A stretch of 23,407 nt of DNA, taken from positions 1-23,407 of the forward strand of contig CAZIDB010000058.1 in the NCBI GenBank assembly GCA_964537965.1, read 5' to 3'. This document shows positions 8,178 to 15,958 of this stretch, piece after piece (within the stretch, counting starts at the first letter, position 1; the number at the start of each line of letters is the position of its first letter). Under the pieces are notes generated by a model that was not told the origin of the DNA, did no database searches, and saw only the letters and a list, made by a program, of their open reading frames with translations. The position numbers and the translations under genes were made by a program. The DNA comes from SURF-24 sp964537965. GTDB taxonomy: Bacteria > Bacteroidota > Ignavibacteria > Ignavibacteriales > SURF-24.

Positions 8178-10295
8178 ATGGAAGTGGAAAAATTCAGTTA
8201 CGATAACAAGATTGTCCGCAATTTCGCAATGGCTACGTTACTTTGGGGCGTAGTCGGAATGCTTGTCGGCTTGTTTATTGCCTGTCAATTGTTTTTACCG
8301 CAGTTAAATTTTGGTATTCCCTACTTAACATTTGGAAGGCTGCGACCTTTACATACCAACGCAGTAATCTTCGCTTTTGTGGGTAATGCAATTTTTACAG
8401 GATTATATTATTCGCTTCAACGGCTTTGCAAAGCAAGAATGTACAGCGACATTCTTAGTAAAATAAACTTCTGGGGATGGCAATTTATTATTGTTCTCGC
8501 AGCAATTTCATTACCGGCAGGATTAACAACATCTAAGGAGTATGCCGAACTTGAATGGCCGATTGATATTGCTATTACAATAGTTTGGGTCGTCTTTGGA
8601 TTAAATATGCTTGGCACAATTATAAAACGCCGCGAAGAGCATATGTATGTTGCAATCTGGTTTTATATATCCGGTTGGATAACTGTTGCTGTTCTTCATA
8701 TTGTTAATTCTCTTGAAGTTCCTGCTACACTCTTAAAGAGTTACTCACTTTATGCCGGTGTGCAGGATGCATTGGTACAGTGGTGGTACGGACACAATGC
8801 TGTAGCTTTCTTTCTTACCACACCATTTCTTGGCCTGATGTATTACTTCCTGCCAAAAGCTGCCAACAGACCTGTTTACTCTTACAGGCTTTCAATTCTA
8901 CACTTCTGGACATTAATATTTATTTACATCTGGGCGGGCCCTCATCATCTGTTATATACTTCATTACCTGACTGGGCACAATCCCTTGGAACTGTATTTT
9001 CAATTATGTTAATTGCTCCTTCCTGGGGTGGAATGATTAATGGTTTGTTAACCTTACGTGGTGCATGGGATAAAGTCCGCGAAGACCCCATTCTTAAATT
9101 CATGGTTGTTGCAGTAACTGCTTATGGTATGGCAACACTTGAAGGACCAATGCTTGCATTGAAAAATGTTAACGCTCAGTTTCATTATACAAACTGGATT
9201 ATCGGTCACGTTCATATTGGTGCTTTGGGCTGGAACGGATTTCTGACATTCGGAATGCTGTACTGGCTTGTGCCAAGACTTTACAATACAAAACTTCATT
9301 CTGTAAAAGCAGCCAATCTTCACTTCTGGCTTGGTACGTTAGGAATGGTATTCTATGTCCTTTCACTTTACTGGGCAGCGGTAACAGAATCATTAATGTG
9401 GAAACAATTTACTCCGCTCGGAATTCTACAGTATCCGAATTTTCTTGAATCAGTTACACAGATTATCCCGATGTATATCATTCGTGCGGTCGGCGGTACT
9501 TTATATATCACTGGAATTTGTGTCGGTATCTACAATCTCTTAAAAACTGCAAAGCAAGGTAAAATTGAATTTAATGAAACAGCAGAGGCCCCGGCGCTTT
9601 TACATATTCAAAAGGAAAAAGGTCACCGGTGGTTAGAAAGCAAACCAATTCAATTTACTGTTTTAGCTACCATTGCAATATTAATCGGTGGTATAATTGA
9701 ATTTATCCCGACTTTTCTTATTCAATCAAATGTGCCAACAATATCAAGTGTTAAACCATTAACTGCATTGGAACTTCATGGCAGAGATATTTATCAACGT
9801 GAGGGATGTGTAAATTGTCATTCACAAATGATAAGACCATTCAGATCTGAAACCGAAAGATATGGTGAATACTCCAAGGCTGGAGAATTTGTTTATGATC
9901 ATCCATTTCTTTGGGGTTCAAGAAGAATCGGACCGGATTTACATCGCGAAGGTGGAAAATATTCTGATGTATGGCACTATTATCATATGCTGGGACCTAC
10001 AACAATGTCGCCGGGATCAATAATGCCGCCGTATCCATGGCTTTATTCACAAACAATTAATACTGCTGAAACAGAAGCAAAGATAAATGCTTTAAGAAGT
10101 ATCGGAGTTCCTTATCCCAAAGGATATGAAAAAGCTGCGAATGCCGAATTGATGCTACAGGCAGAAAAAATCTCAAAAGGATTACTAAAGCAAGGTGCAG
10201 TTGTTAACCATGATAAAGAAATCATAGCATTGATTGCTTATCTCCAAAGACTTGGAACAGATATTAAAGCCGGCGTACAAAATCAGGAGAGATGA
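8178..10295 (+). CDS. ccoNO: cbb3-type cytochrome c oxidase, CcoN-CcoO fusion
   Basis: A single 705-residue chain joins the catalytic subunit I and the mono-haem cytochrome c subunit II of cbb3 oxidase, which reduces O2 to water with high affinity. Residues 1 to about 460 are CcoN: His59 in RPLHTN and His346 for low-spin haem b, His344 in GHVH for haem b3, His206 in WWYGH and His256/His257 for CuB, and Tyr250 at the place of the cross-linked tyrosine. After a linker and one membrane anchor (about 492-514) comes CcoO with the haem c site CVNCH (544-548) and the likely axial Met616 in MPPYPWL. All ligands are intact. Such fusions are well known in Bacteroidetes. The ATG lies 25 bases after ccoS, and the stop is one base before ccoQ. 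Confidence 0.97.
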   Translation: MEVEKFSYDNKIVRNFAMATLLWGVVGMLVGLFIACQLFLPQLNFGIPYLTFGRLRPLHTNAVIFAFVGNAIFTGLYYSLQRLCKARMYSDILSKINFWGWQFIIVLAAISLPAGLTTSKEYAELEWPIDIAITIVWVVFGLNMLGTIIKRREEHMYVAIWFYISGWITVAVLHIVNSLEVPATLLKSYSLYAGVQDALVQWWYGHNAVAFFLTTPFLGLMYYFLPKAANRPVYSYRLSILHFWTLIFIYIWAGPHHLLYTSLPDWAQSLGTVFSIMLIAPSWGGMINGLLTLRGAWDKVREDPILKFMVVAVTAYGMATLEGPMLALKNVNAQFHYTNWIIGHVHIGALGWNGFLTFGMLYWLVPRLYNTKLHSVKAANLHFWLGTLGMVFYVLSLYWAAVTESLMWKQFTPLGILQYPNFLESVTQIIPMYIIRAVGGTLYITGICVGIYNLLKTAKQGKIEFNETAEAPALLHIQKEKGHRWLESKPIQFTVLATIAILIGGIIEFIPTFLIQSNVPTISSVKPLTALELHGRDIYQREGCVNCHSQMIRPFRSETERYGEYSKAGEFVYDHPFLWGSRRIGPDLHREGGKYSDVWHYYHMLGPTTMSPGSIMPPYPWLYSQTINTAETEAKINALRSIGVPYPKGYEKAANAELMLQAEKISKGLLKQGAVVNHDKEIIALIAYLQRLGTDIKAGVQNQER

Positions 10296-10296
10296 A

Positions 10297-10485
10297 ATGT
10301 TATCAAAGTTTTTATCAAGTATTGACGGAATCTGGATTTATCCGGTAATCTCGCTTTTAATTTTTATTGGTTTATTTATTCTAATTGTAATAAGACTACT
10401 CAGAACCGATAAAAAATTACTTAACAGGTTAGCGCATCTTCCTTTTGAAAATGAAACTAATGAAAAACCTAATTCAGGAATGTGA
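10297..10485 (+). CDS. ccoQ: CcoQ-like small subunit of cbb3 oxidase
   Basis: A 62-residue protein with one membrane helix (about residues 12-34) followed by a basic, then acidic, soluble tail. The ATG at 10297 is one base after the ccoNO stop and fits tight translational coupling, with GGAGAG shortly upstream; the open frame upstream of it lies inside ccoNO. CcoQ proteins are short and poorly conserved, and they stabilise the oxidase or its contact with CcoP. The assignment here rests on size, the single helix and position between ccoNO and ccoP. Confidence 0.75.
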   Translation: MLSKFLSSIDGIWIYPVISLLIFIGLFILIVIRLLRTDKKLLNRLAHLPFENETNEKPNSGM

Positions 10486-10488
10486 ATT

Positions 10489-11337
10489 ATGAAAGGCTTT
10501 TTTATAATAACAATTGCTGCAATAAACAACGGATTATTAGTTGCCCAAACTGCAACACCTGCAACAGATGAATTTAACCTTAAAGGTTATATTGAAACAG
10601 CAATAATACTCTTTGCTGTCTTTCTTGCAATAGGCTCATGGTTTGTTTTAAGTTTTGCAACGGACAAAGAAAAGGAAAAGAAATTCTATGGCGCAATAAT
10701 ATTCGGTTTGAATTGGATAAAAAATAGAATAAGCGGTTTAGCGCCTTTGGAAAAAGAAAATGAATTAATGATGAAAGAAAATTATGACGGTATAAAAGAA
10801 CTTAATAACAGTATTCCGCCATGGTTTAATATTTTATTTTACGGTACAATCATCTTTGCGCTAATTTATATGTTTGATTTTCATGTACTTAAAACCAGTC
10901 CTTTGCAGGAAGATGAATTCAAATCTGAAGTAACCGCTGCCAATTACGAAAAAGAACTTCTGATAAAAAGTGGTAAGCTGTTAACTGAAGCCACTGTAAT
11001 TCAACTAAAAGATATTGGCACATTAAGCAGTGGTAAGGAGACTTTTATTTCGAAATGCTCTGTTTGCCATGGAAGACTTGGTGAAGGATTAGTTGGACCG
11101 AATCTGACTGATAACTTCTGGATACATGGAAATTCTATTCAGAATGTTTTTAAAGTAATTCGTGTTGGTGTTCCGGCAAAAGGAATGATAAGCTGGGAGA
11201 GCCAGTTAAGCCCTCAGCAAATTCAGGAAGTTGCAAGTTATGTATTAAGCTTGCAAGGCACTAATCCACCAAATGGTAAGAAACCGGAAGGACAGGAAAT
11301 TATAAGCGGATCAGATTCACTAAAGGTTACTATTTAA
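10489..11337 (+). CDS. ccoP: CcoP, cytochrome c subunit III of cbb3 oxidase (single haem)
   Basis: This 282-residue protein begins with a hydrophobic segment (about 1-20), has a second helix at about 33-56 and a third at about 112-130, then a periplasmic cytochrome c domain. Only one haem c site is visible, CSVCH at 190-194, with Met233 in KGMISW as the probable axial ligand. Classical proteobacterial CcoP carries two such domains; one-domain versions are typical of Bacteroidetes and relatives. It passes electrons from soluble or membrane cytochromes to CcoO and CcoN. The start lies 3 bases after the ccoQ stop, and ccoG follows 9 bases after its own stop. Confidence 0.93.
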   Translation: MKGFFIITIAAINNGLLVAQTATPATDEFNLKGYIETAIILFAVFLAIGSWFVLSFATDKEKEKKFYGAIIFGLNWIKNRISGLAPLEKENELMMKENYDGIKELNNSIPPWFNILFYGTIIFALIYMFDFHVLKTSPLQEDEFKSEVTAANYEKELLIKSGKLLTEATVIQLKDIGTLSSGKETFISKCSVCHGRLGEGLVGPNLTDNFWIHGNSIQNVFKVIRVGVPAKGMISWESQLSPQQIQEVASYVLSLQGTNPPNGKKPEGQEIISGSDSLKVTI

Positions 11338-11346
11338 CAGAATCTA

Positions 11347-12759
11347 ATGGAAGAAACTTTACAAAAACCAAAAGATGTTTTTCGTGATTCACTTGGAATT
11401 ATTGACAAAAAAGGAAAACGTAAATGGATATTTCCTAAAAAACCAAAGGGAAGCCTGCATAAATCGAGAGTTATAGTCAGTTGGATTTTGTTTACTTTTC
11501 TTTTTGTAACTCCGTTTATAAAAATTGAAAATGAACCAATATTTCTTTTCGATGTATTTGAAAGAAAATTTATTATACTTGGAGCAATATTCGGTCCGCA
11601 TGATTTTTACATTCTTCTGCTGGGTATGATTACACTTGTGGTTTTTATACTGCTATTTACTGCTGTTTACGGAAGAGTATTCTGCGGCTGGATTTGTCCG
11701 CAAACAGTTTTTATGGAAATGGTTTTCCGGAAAGTGGAATACTGGATTGAAGGAGATTCAAAACAGCAGCAATTACTAAAAAAATCACCATGGACATTTG
11801 AAAAGATAATAAAGAAATTTTCCAAGCACTTTATTTTTTTCACAATATCAGTCATCATTGCAAATGTACTTATCGCATGGCTAATCGGAGTTGATAAATT
11901 ATACCTTGTAATTACACAATCTCCTTCCGTACATTTTGCTGGTTTTATCGCAATGCTATCCTTCTCTTTCATATTCTATGGAATCTTTTCATGGTTCAGA
12001 GAGTATGCCTGCATCTATGTTTGTCCTTACGGAAGACTACAGGGTGTTTTACTTGATGCAAATTCAATAGTGATTGCTTATGATTTTATTCGTGGTGAAC
12101 CGAGAGGAAAAATAAAAAAGAATGAGCAGCAGAAATTTGGTGATTGTATTAATTGTAACCAATGCGTTGAAGTTTGCCCCACTGGAATTGATATAAGAAA
12201 CGGAACACAGTTGGAATGCATCAACTGTACTGCCTGTATAGATGCTTGTAACTTTGTAATGGAAAAGGTGAACAGACCAAAAGGTTTAATCAGATATGCA
12301 TCCTTAAACCAGATTAAGGAACGAATAAAATTTAAGATCACTCCAAGGATGATCGGATATTCTATTGTTCTTTTTGTATTGCTATCCGTTCTGTCATTTC
12401 TTGCATTAACAAGAACTGACATTGATGTAAATATTTTGCGTACACCGGGATTGCTTTCGCAGGAACAGGCGGATAACAAAATCAGTAATCTTTTTGATAT
12501 AAAGATTACAAATAAAACCTTCAGGGATTTACCGGTTTCAATTATAATAAAAAACGGTAATGGCGAAATAAAAATTATTGGCGGTGGAATTATAGCTAAG
12601 GGACAACAAATAACAGAAACAAAATTTCTTCTGGTTATGGAAGAAGAAGAAATTAAATCAACTATCTCCAACATAGTGTTGGAAGTGTATGCAGGAGATA
12701 AATTAATCAAAGAAATCCAAACCACGTTCATTGGTAAAATAGAAGAAGAGGAAGATTAA
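11347..12759 (+). CDS. ccoG: CcoG/FixG/RdxA-type polyferredoxin membrane protein
   Basis: A 470-residue membrane protein that helps reduce copper for cbb3 oxidase assembly. There are several helices (about 42-58, 86-106, 161-181, 195-216 and 333-352), the CGWICPQ motif at 113-119, an ACIYVCPYGR motif at 221-230, and two [4Fe-4S] cysteine sets, CINCNQCVEVCP starting at Cys267 and CINCTACIDAC starting at Cys291. The last 110 or so residues form a periplasmic domain of the Ig-like type found in CcoG. The length fits the family. The stop codon touches the start of ccoH (TAA then ATG), so the two are coupled. Confidence 0.95.
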   Translation: MEETLQKPKDVFRDSLGIIDKKGKRKWIFPKKPKGSLHKSRVIVSWILFTFLFVTPFIKIENEPIFLFDVFERKFIILGAIFGPHDFYILLLGMITLVVFILLFTAVYGRVFCGWICPQTVFMEMVFRKVEYWIEGDSKQQQLLKKSPWTFEKIIKKFSKHFIFFTISVIIANVLIAWLIGVDKLYLVITQSPSVHFAGFIAMLSFSFIFYGIFSWFREYACIYVCPYGRLQGVLLDANSIVIAYDFIRGEPRGKIKKNEQQKFGDCINCNQCVEVCPTGIDIRNGTQLECINCTACIDACNFVMEKVNRPKGLIRYASLNQIKERIKFKITPRMIGYSIVLFVLLSVLSFLALTRTDIDVNILRTPGLLSQEQADNKISNLFDIKITNKTFRDLPVSIIIKNGNGEIKIIGGGIIAKGQQITETKFLLVMEEEEIKSTISNIVLEVYAGDKLIKEIQTTFIGKIEEEED

Positions 12760-13203
12760 ATGATCAAGATGAACTGGGGTAAAGGAATTGCGGCTGTTTA
12801 TATTTTCTTTGTTGTAATTATTCTTGGATTTGTATTCTATTTCATGAACCAGGATGTTGATTTAGTTACTCACAAATATTATGACGAAGAAATAAAATAC
12901 CAGGAACAGATTGAAAGAATGAAGAGAACAAATGAACTTGAGGAGAAACCGAAAATAGAAGTTGAGAACCAGACTTTGAAACTTGTCTTTCCAAAGATGT
13001 TACTTGAAAAGCAAATTAGCGGAACAATAAATTTTTACAGGCCCGCAGATAAAAGCAGAGATTTTACAATCAACATTAACTTAGATAAAAATGGAACGCA
13101 GCAAATTACACCGGGAAAGCTTAACACAGGTTTGTGGAAAATAAAAGTACTCTGGATTTCAGATGGACTTGAATATTATAATGAACAAATCATAAATATT
13201 TAG
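12760..13203 (+). CDS. ccoH: CcoH/FixH-family cbb3 assembly protein
   Basis: A 147-residue protein with one N-terminal membrane helix (about residues 8-28) followed by the FixH-typical segment DVDLVTHKYYDEEIKYQEQI and a small beta-rich periplasmic domain. FixH/CcoH interacts with CcoI and the oxidase subunits during assembly. Its ATG follows the ccoG stop without any gap. The C-terminal part (residues about 65-147) resembles the Ig-like tail of CcoG in size and character, an impression rather than an alignment. Confidence comes from both context and the conserved post-helix motif. Confidence 0.9.
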   Translation: MIKMNWGKGIAAVYIFFVVIILGFVFYFMNQDVDLVTHKYYDEEIKYQEQIERMKRTNELEEKPKIEVENQTLKLVFPKMLLEKQISGTINFYRPADKSRDFTININLDKNGTQQITPGKLNTGLWKIKVLWISDGLEYYNEQIINI

Positions 13204-13218
13204 GATGAAAAAAATCTA

Positions 13219-13929
13219 ATGGAAATTCTTTCAGCATTTATAATTGGTTTAGTTGGAAGTTTGCACTGCATCGGAATGTGCGGACCAATCGCACTTGCTC
13301 TTCCGTCATCTCAGCAAAATAAATTTAAGTTTGTGCTTGGAAGAGTTCTTTATAATGTCGGAAGAATAATTTCTTATGCTTTAATGGGTGCTTTCTTCGG
13401 ATTGATTGGTAGTAAGATTGCTTTGTTCGGATTCCAGCAAACTCTTTCTCTTGCAATTGGAATATTGCTTTTACTTTACGTCATAATCCCAAAGTCATTG
13501 ATTCATAAGCTTCCGCGAATTAAACTGGTAGATAATTTTACTTCGGTTATTAAAAAATCGTTTACATCATTATGGAGAAAAGATTCTCTAAGTTCATTAT
13601 TATTAATTGGAATTCTAAATGGTTTTCTTCCCTGCGGATTAGTTTATGTAGCAATTGCCGGTGCAGCAGCTACAGGCACAATCCAACACGGTGCACTGTT
13701 TATGATTTTGTTTGGATTAGGAACTTTACCTATGATGACGATAATAGCCTTGCTTGGGAATTTTATCACTCTGCAATTAAGAAGAAGACTTACAAAACTA
13801 ATCCCTGTCTTTATTGCTTTGCTTGCTATTATTTTTATTTTACGCGGATTGAATTTAGGTATCAAATATATTTCACCAAAACTCTCAATTAAAAGTGCTG
13901 CCGTAACGCAGCACGACTGCTGTAAATAA
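13219..13929 (+). CDS. SafE/DsbD_2-like membrane protein (sulfite exporter TauE/SafE family annotation)
   Basis: A 236-residue integral membrane protein with six or so helices and the internal-repeat motifs of the DsbD_2 family: GSLHCIGMCGPIALALP near residue 14 and LNGFLPCGLVYVAIAG near 133, each carrying conserved cysteines and a glycine-proline kink. It ends in HDCCK, which could bind metal. Genes of this family commonly close cbb3 operons and are thought to help copper handling or thiol chemistry; the sulfite exporter label comes from remote similarity and is probably misleading. It lies 15 bases after ccoH and is the last gene of the run. No clear intrinsic terminator with a T-tract follows. 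Confidence 0.85.
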   Translation: MEILSAFIIGLVGSLHCIGMCGPIALALPSSQQNKFKFVLGRVLYNVGRIISYALMGAFFGLIGSKIALFGFQQTLSLAIGILLLLYVIIPKSLIHKLPRIKLVDNFTSVIKKSFTSLWRKDSLSSLLLIGILNGFLPCGLVYVAIAGAAATGTIQHGALFMILFGLGTLPMMTIIALLGNFITLQLRRRLTKLIPVFIALLAIIFILRGLNLGIKYISPKLSIKSAAVTQHDCCK

Positions 13930-13930
13930 T

Positions 13931-13991
13931 CAACTGGGAATTGGAAATTTGAAACTGGAAATTGAAATTAGTAAATGAGAATTAGAAAATT
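13931..13991. repeat. low-complexity GAAATT-like imperfect repeats
   Basis: After the last cco gene there is a run of imperfect short repeats built around GGAAATT, GAAACT and GAAATT (for example TTGGAAATTTGAAACTGG). It leads straight into the first 55-bp copy next to the assembly gap. No reading frame or strong hairpin is seen. It may be decayed mobile-element flank. Confidence 0.4.
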
Positions 13992-14046
13992 AATTTTACA
14001 AACGCGATATAATTAAATGTAGAGACGGGATATATCCCGTCTCTAC
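13992..14046. repeat. 55-bp direct repeat, left copy, abutting the gap
   Basis: These 55 bases are identical to 14147-14201. This copy ends exactly where the run of N begins and the other starts exactly where it stops. Each copy is 27 bases of AT-rich sequence followed by a 28-base perfect palindrome (here 14019-14046). The exact fit to the gap edges points to two contig ends sharing an assembly k-mer rather than, or in addition to, a biological tandem repeat. Confidence 0.95.
14019..14046. repeat. REP-like 28-bp perfect palindrome, copy 1
   Basis: The half GTAGAGACGGGATA is followed directly by its own reverse complement, with no loop. It is the same as 14174-14201. Palindromes of this GTAGAGACG...CGTCTCTAC type resemble the REP elements mobilised by RAYT transposases, and a RAYT fragment is adjacent. 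Confidence 0.85.
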
Positions 14047-14146
14047 NNNNNNNNNNNNNNNNNNNNNNNNNNNNNNNNNNNNNNNNNNNNNNNNNNNNNN
14101 NNNNNNNNNNNNNNNNNNNNNNNNNNNNNNNNNNNNNNNNNNNNNN
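14047..14146. other. assembly gap of 100 N
   Basis: Exactly 100 undetermined bases, a conventional placeholder length rather than a measured distance. Any protein translated through it is meaningless. The flanking 55 bases are identical on both sides. Confidence 0.98.
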
Positions 14147-14201
14147 AATTTTACAAACGCGATATAATTAAATGTAGAGACGGGATATATCCCGTCTCTA
14201 C
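14147..14201. repeat. 55-bp direct repeat, right copy, abutting the gap
   Basis: Identical to 13992-14046. On the minus strand this copy is the last readable part of the transposase frame, giving a translated palindrome (CRDGIYPVST) and then FNYIAFVK before the N run. Confidence 0.95.
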
Positions 14202-14202
14202 A
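14173..14202. repeat. REP-like perfect palindrome, copy 2 (30 bp), inside the transposase frame
   Basis: TGTAGAGACGGGATA followed by its exact reverse complement, so 30 bases without loop or mismatch. It lies inside the reading frame of the RAYT fragment and is translated as CRDGIYPVST without a stop. Confidence 0.88.
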
Positions 14203-14501
14203 ACAGATAGCATTATTTTCTTGTTCATTAATGACTATTATTGCATGTATATGATTAGGCATAATAATAAATGAATCTAACTCAACCATTTCGAAGTGTT
14301 TATGAATTGATTTTAGATTTTCTTTAACTATCAGACCAATTTCATTTAAAAAAATTTTATCATTTCTTATTTCCCCGAACCAATTAATGTGATTCTTAGT
14401 TGCAATTGTAATATAATACCACCAGGGTTTAGAATAATCCCACTCTATTAACCTGTTAGATTCAATTCGAAATTTGTTTTTATACAAACTCATAAAATCA
14501 T

Positions 14502-15575
14502 TTATTTGTACCCTGCTTTCTCCAATTCTTTAATTGATTTAAATGGAAACGGCGGATTGAGATGTTTACCAACAAACTTGTATATCTTCATCCTTGTCTC
14601 CTTTGCAAGCTTAGTATCGATACGGTCAAAACTGTGTCCACCCGGTGCGTCTTTAAAAATTTCATATTCAAATTCTTTATCAGCAGCTTTTAATGCTTTA
14701 ATTAGATTCTCCACTTCTAAAACGTTCACATCGTCATCATTTGTATTTGTATGAATCAGCAGTGGAGTCTCAAGTTTATCTGCATAATTAACCGGAGAAC
14801 GTTTCCTGTATTCCTGCACATCTTCAGTAACAGTTTTACCAATATGATAATCTGCTGCAAATTCTTTTTGGTATTCTGCTCCCCAATAGCCCATTCGTGC
14901 GACAAGATCACTCACCGGAACTCCGGCAAAACATACTTTATAATCTTTAGGATGTTGAAATATATCCATCAAAGCAATTAAACCACCATGACTCCAGCCC
15001 ATAATTCCGCATCTGTTTCCGTCAACACAATCATAATTTTCAACCATCCAGTTACGCGCTGCAAAATTATCTTCAACTTCTAATCCACCATAATCAATTT
15101 TCTTATAAAAACCCTCACCGTACCCTGTGCTGCCCCTGTATTCTGGTGCAGCTACAATGTAACCTTGCCCCATTAACTCCCTTATAATATGAGTATGATA
15201 AGTTGTAAAATCAGCATGGACTCCACCGTGTGGTAGAATAATAAGCGGGTATTTTTTGTCTCTGTCAATCGTTTTAGGAATAAACACATAGCACCAGAAT
15301 TTCAACGGGTTGTTCGCACCCATAGCAGTTTTGTTTTTAATGTTTGCTGCAGGTGGACCGACAATAAAAACTTTATCGATATCTGCCACATCACCAACCT
15401 TGTTGTACCAAAGTATGTCGTCAGCAGCTTTCTCTAATTGATCTAACCGATGGTTAAGGAATTCAAATTTTTTCTCTAATTCATCAAGAAGATTTGCATC
15501 TTGTTTTTCCTGGCAGGAAGAGATATTATTAAAATAGAAAAACAAAACTAGTACCGGAATCATTCTGTTTAGCAT
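14502..15575 (-). CDS. S9-type alpha/beta hydrolase (prolyl oligopeptidase family), probable lipoprotein
   Basis: A 357-residue protein from the ATG at 15575, chosen because GGGAGG lies 7 bases upstream and the protein then starts with a signal (MLNRMIPVLVLFFYFNNISSC) ending in a lipobox-like ISSC at residue 21. A longer frame from 15623 would bury this signal. A coiled-coil-like charged stretch (about 28-52) precedes the catalytic domain. LIILPHGGVHADF and YRGSTGYGEGF are typical of S9 peptidases; the nucleophile is Ser195 in GWSHGG, an aspartate is available in NTNDDDV near 280, and the histidine is in GGHSF near 314. It probably cleaves short peptides or esters in the periplasm or at the membrane. 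The full beta-propeller domain of prolyl oligopeptidase is absent, replaced by the short N-terminal stretch. Confidence 0.86.
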   Translation of the reverse strand: MLNRMIPVLVLFFYFNNISSCQEKQDANLLDELEKKFEFLNHRLDQLEKAADDILWYNKVGDVADIDKVFIVGPPAANIKNKTAMGANNPLKFWCYVFIPKTIDRDKKYPLIILPHGGVHADFTTYHTHIIRELMGQGYIVAAPEYRGSTGYGEGFYKKIDYGGLEVEDNFAARNWMVENYDCVDGNRCGIMGWSHGGLIALMDIFQHPKDYKVCFAGVPVSDLVARMGYWGAEYQKEFAADYHIGKTVTEDVQEYRKRSPVNYADKLETPLLIHTNTNDDDVNVLEVENLIKALKAADKEFEYEIFKDAPGGHSFDRIDTKLAKETRMKIYKFVGKHLNPPFPFKSIKELEKAGYK

Positions 15576-15682
15576 ATTGAACCTCCCAAAAAATTCAGGA
15601 ATTTCCTTTGGTATCAAACTCATAGAGTAAGATACGATTATAATATTAGCGCAGTGTTTAGATATAAAGAAAAACTGAAGAA

Positions 15683-15928
15683 CTATTTACTTGAATTAAA
15701 TTCTTCTATAGCCTTCTTTTCCAAATCCTCTTTCATTTCCTTTGGTAGGATAACCGTCTCATAGTACTTTCCATCTTTCCCCTTTTCATTCGGTGCAGAT
15801 AGGAATAAACCATTAGTACCATTTACTAACCTGAATCCTTTGATAACAACTCTGTCATTAGTTTCGATATCAAAGAAAGCTGCGGTTTTAGAATCACTCT
15901 TTAACGGATTCATACGAACAATTTTCAT
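15683..15928 (-). CDS. spoVG: SpoVG-family nucleic-acid-binding protein
   Basis: An 81-residue protein with the SpoVG pattern: MKIVRMNPLKSDSKTAAFF, an IKGFRLVNGTNGLFLSAP core that matches the family's VRVIDGNNGLFVAMPSK-type stretch, and then a KDGKYYETVILP segment. SpoVG proteins bind DNA and RNA and affect septation, sporulation timing or virulence genes in Firmicutes and Spirochaetes; in this kind of Gram-negative bacterium the role is unknown. The ATG is preceded by a strong GGGAGG at the right distance. It stands alone between a hydrolase and an NTF2-like gene. Confidence 0.85.
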   Translation of the reverse strand: MKIVRMNPLKSDSKTAAFFDIETNDRVVIKGFRLVNGTNGLFLSAPNEKGKDGKYYETVILPKEMKEDLEKKAIEEFNSSK

Positions 15929-15958
15929 TAGAACCTCCCTATGAATAATCGAACAGTT

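Larger units (their letters stand above)
14147..14493 (-). pseudogene. RAYT (REP-associated, IS200-like) HUH transposase, broken at the gap
   Basis: About 115 residues are readable from the ATG at 14493. The N-terminal part, FRIESNRLIEWDYSKPWWYYITIATKN by position 8-34, WFGEI and IGLIVKENLKSIHKHF, is typical of the Y1/IS200-like RAYT family, and IMPNHIHAIIVI (about 79-90) carries the His-x-His metal site that nicks DNA. The catalytic tyrosine, expected in the missing C-terminal third, is not visible. The frame enters a REP-like palindrome, then the N run. If the two 55-bp copies are merged, the frame would run VKLIF and stop at about 119 residues, a truncated protein. It begins 8 bases after the stop of the hydrolase gene on the same strand. 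It is either a truncated remnant or an intact gene hidden by the gap. Confidence 0.8.

Noticed and set aside
12078..12731. Open frame of 217 codons on the minus strand opposite ccoG
   Set aside because: It is fully antisense to a clear ccoG, has no recognisable domain, and its composition mirrors the codon pattern of the opposite strand.
13895..13914. GTGCTGC-CGTAAC-GCAGCAC hairpin near the end of the SafE-like gene, as a terminator
   Set aside because: The stem is perfect over 7 bp but lies inside the coding region and has no T-tract after it.
13219..13929. Function as a true sulfite exporter
   Set aside because: The family name rests on remote similarity; the conserved cysteine motifs and cco context point to copper or thiol handling instead.
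13996..14493. An apparent 165-codon frame through the N run, ending VETGYIPSLHLIISRL
   Set aside because: The 100 N are a placeholder and not a multiple of three, so the part beyond the gap is in an arbitrary frame; it is the same palindrome read in another phase.
15576..15623. A start for the S9-type hydrolase 16 codons further upstream
   Set aside because: It would place polar residues before the signal peptide and lacks a ribosome binding site, while GGGAGG stands at the right distance from the ATG at 15575.
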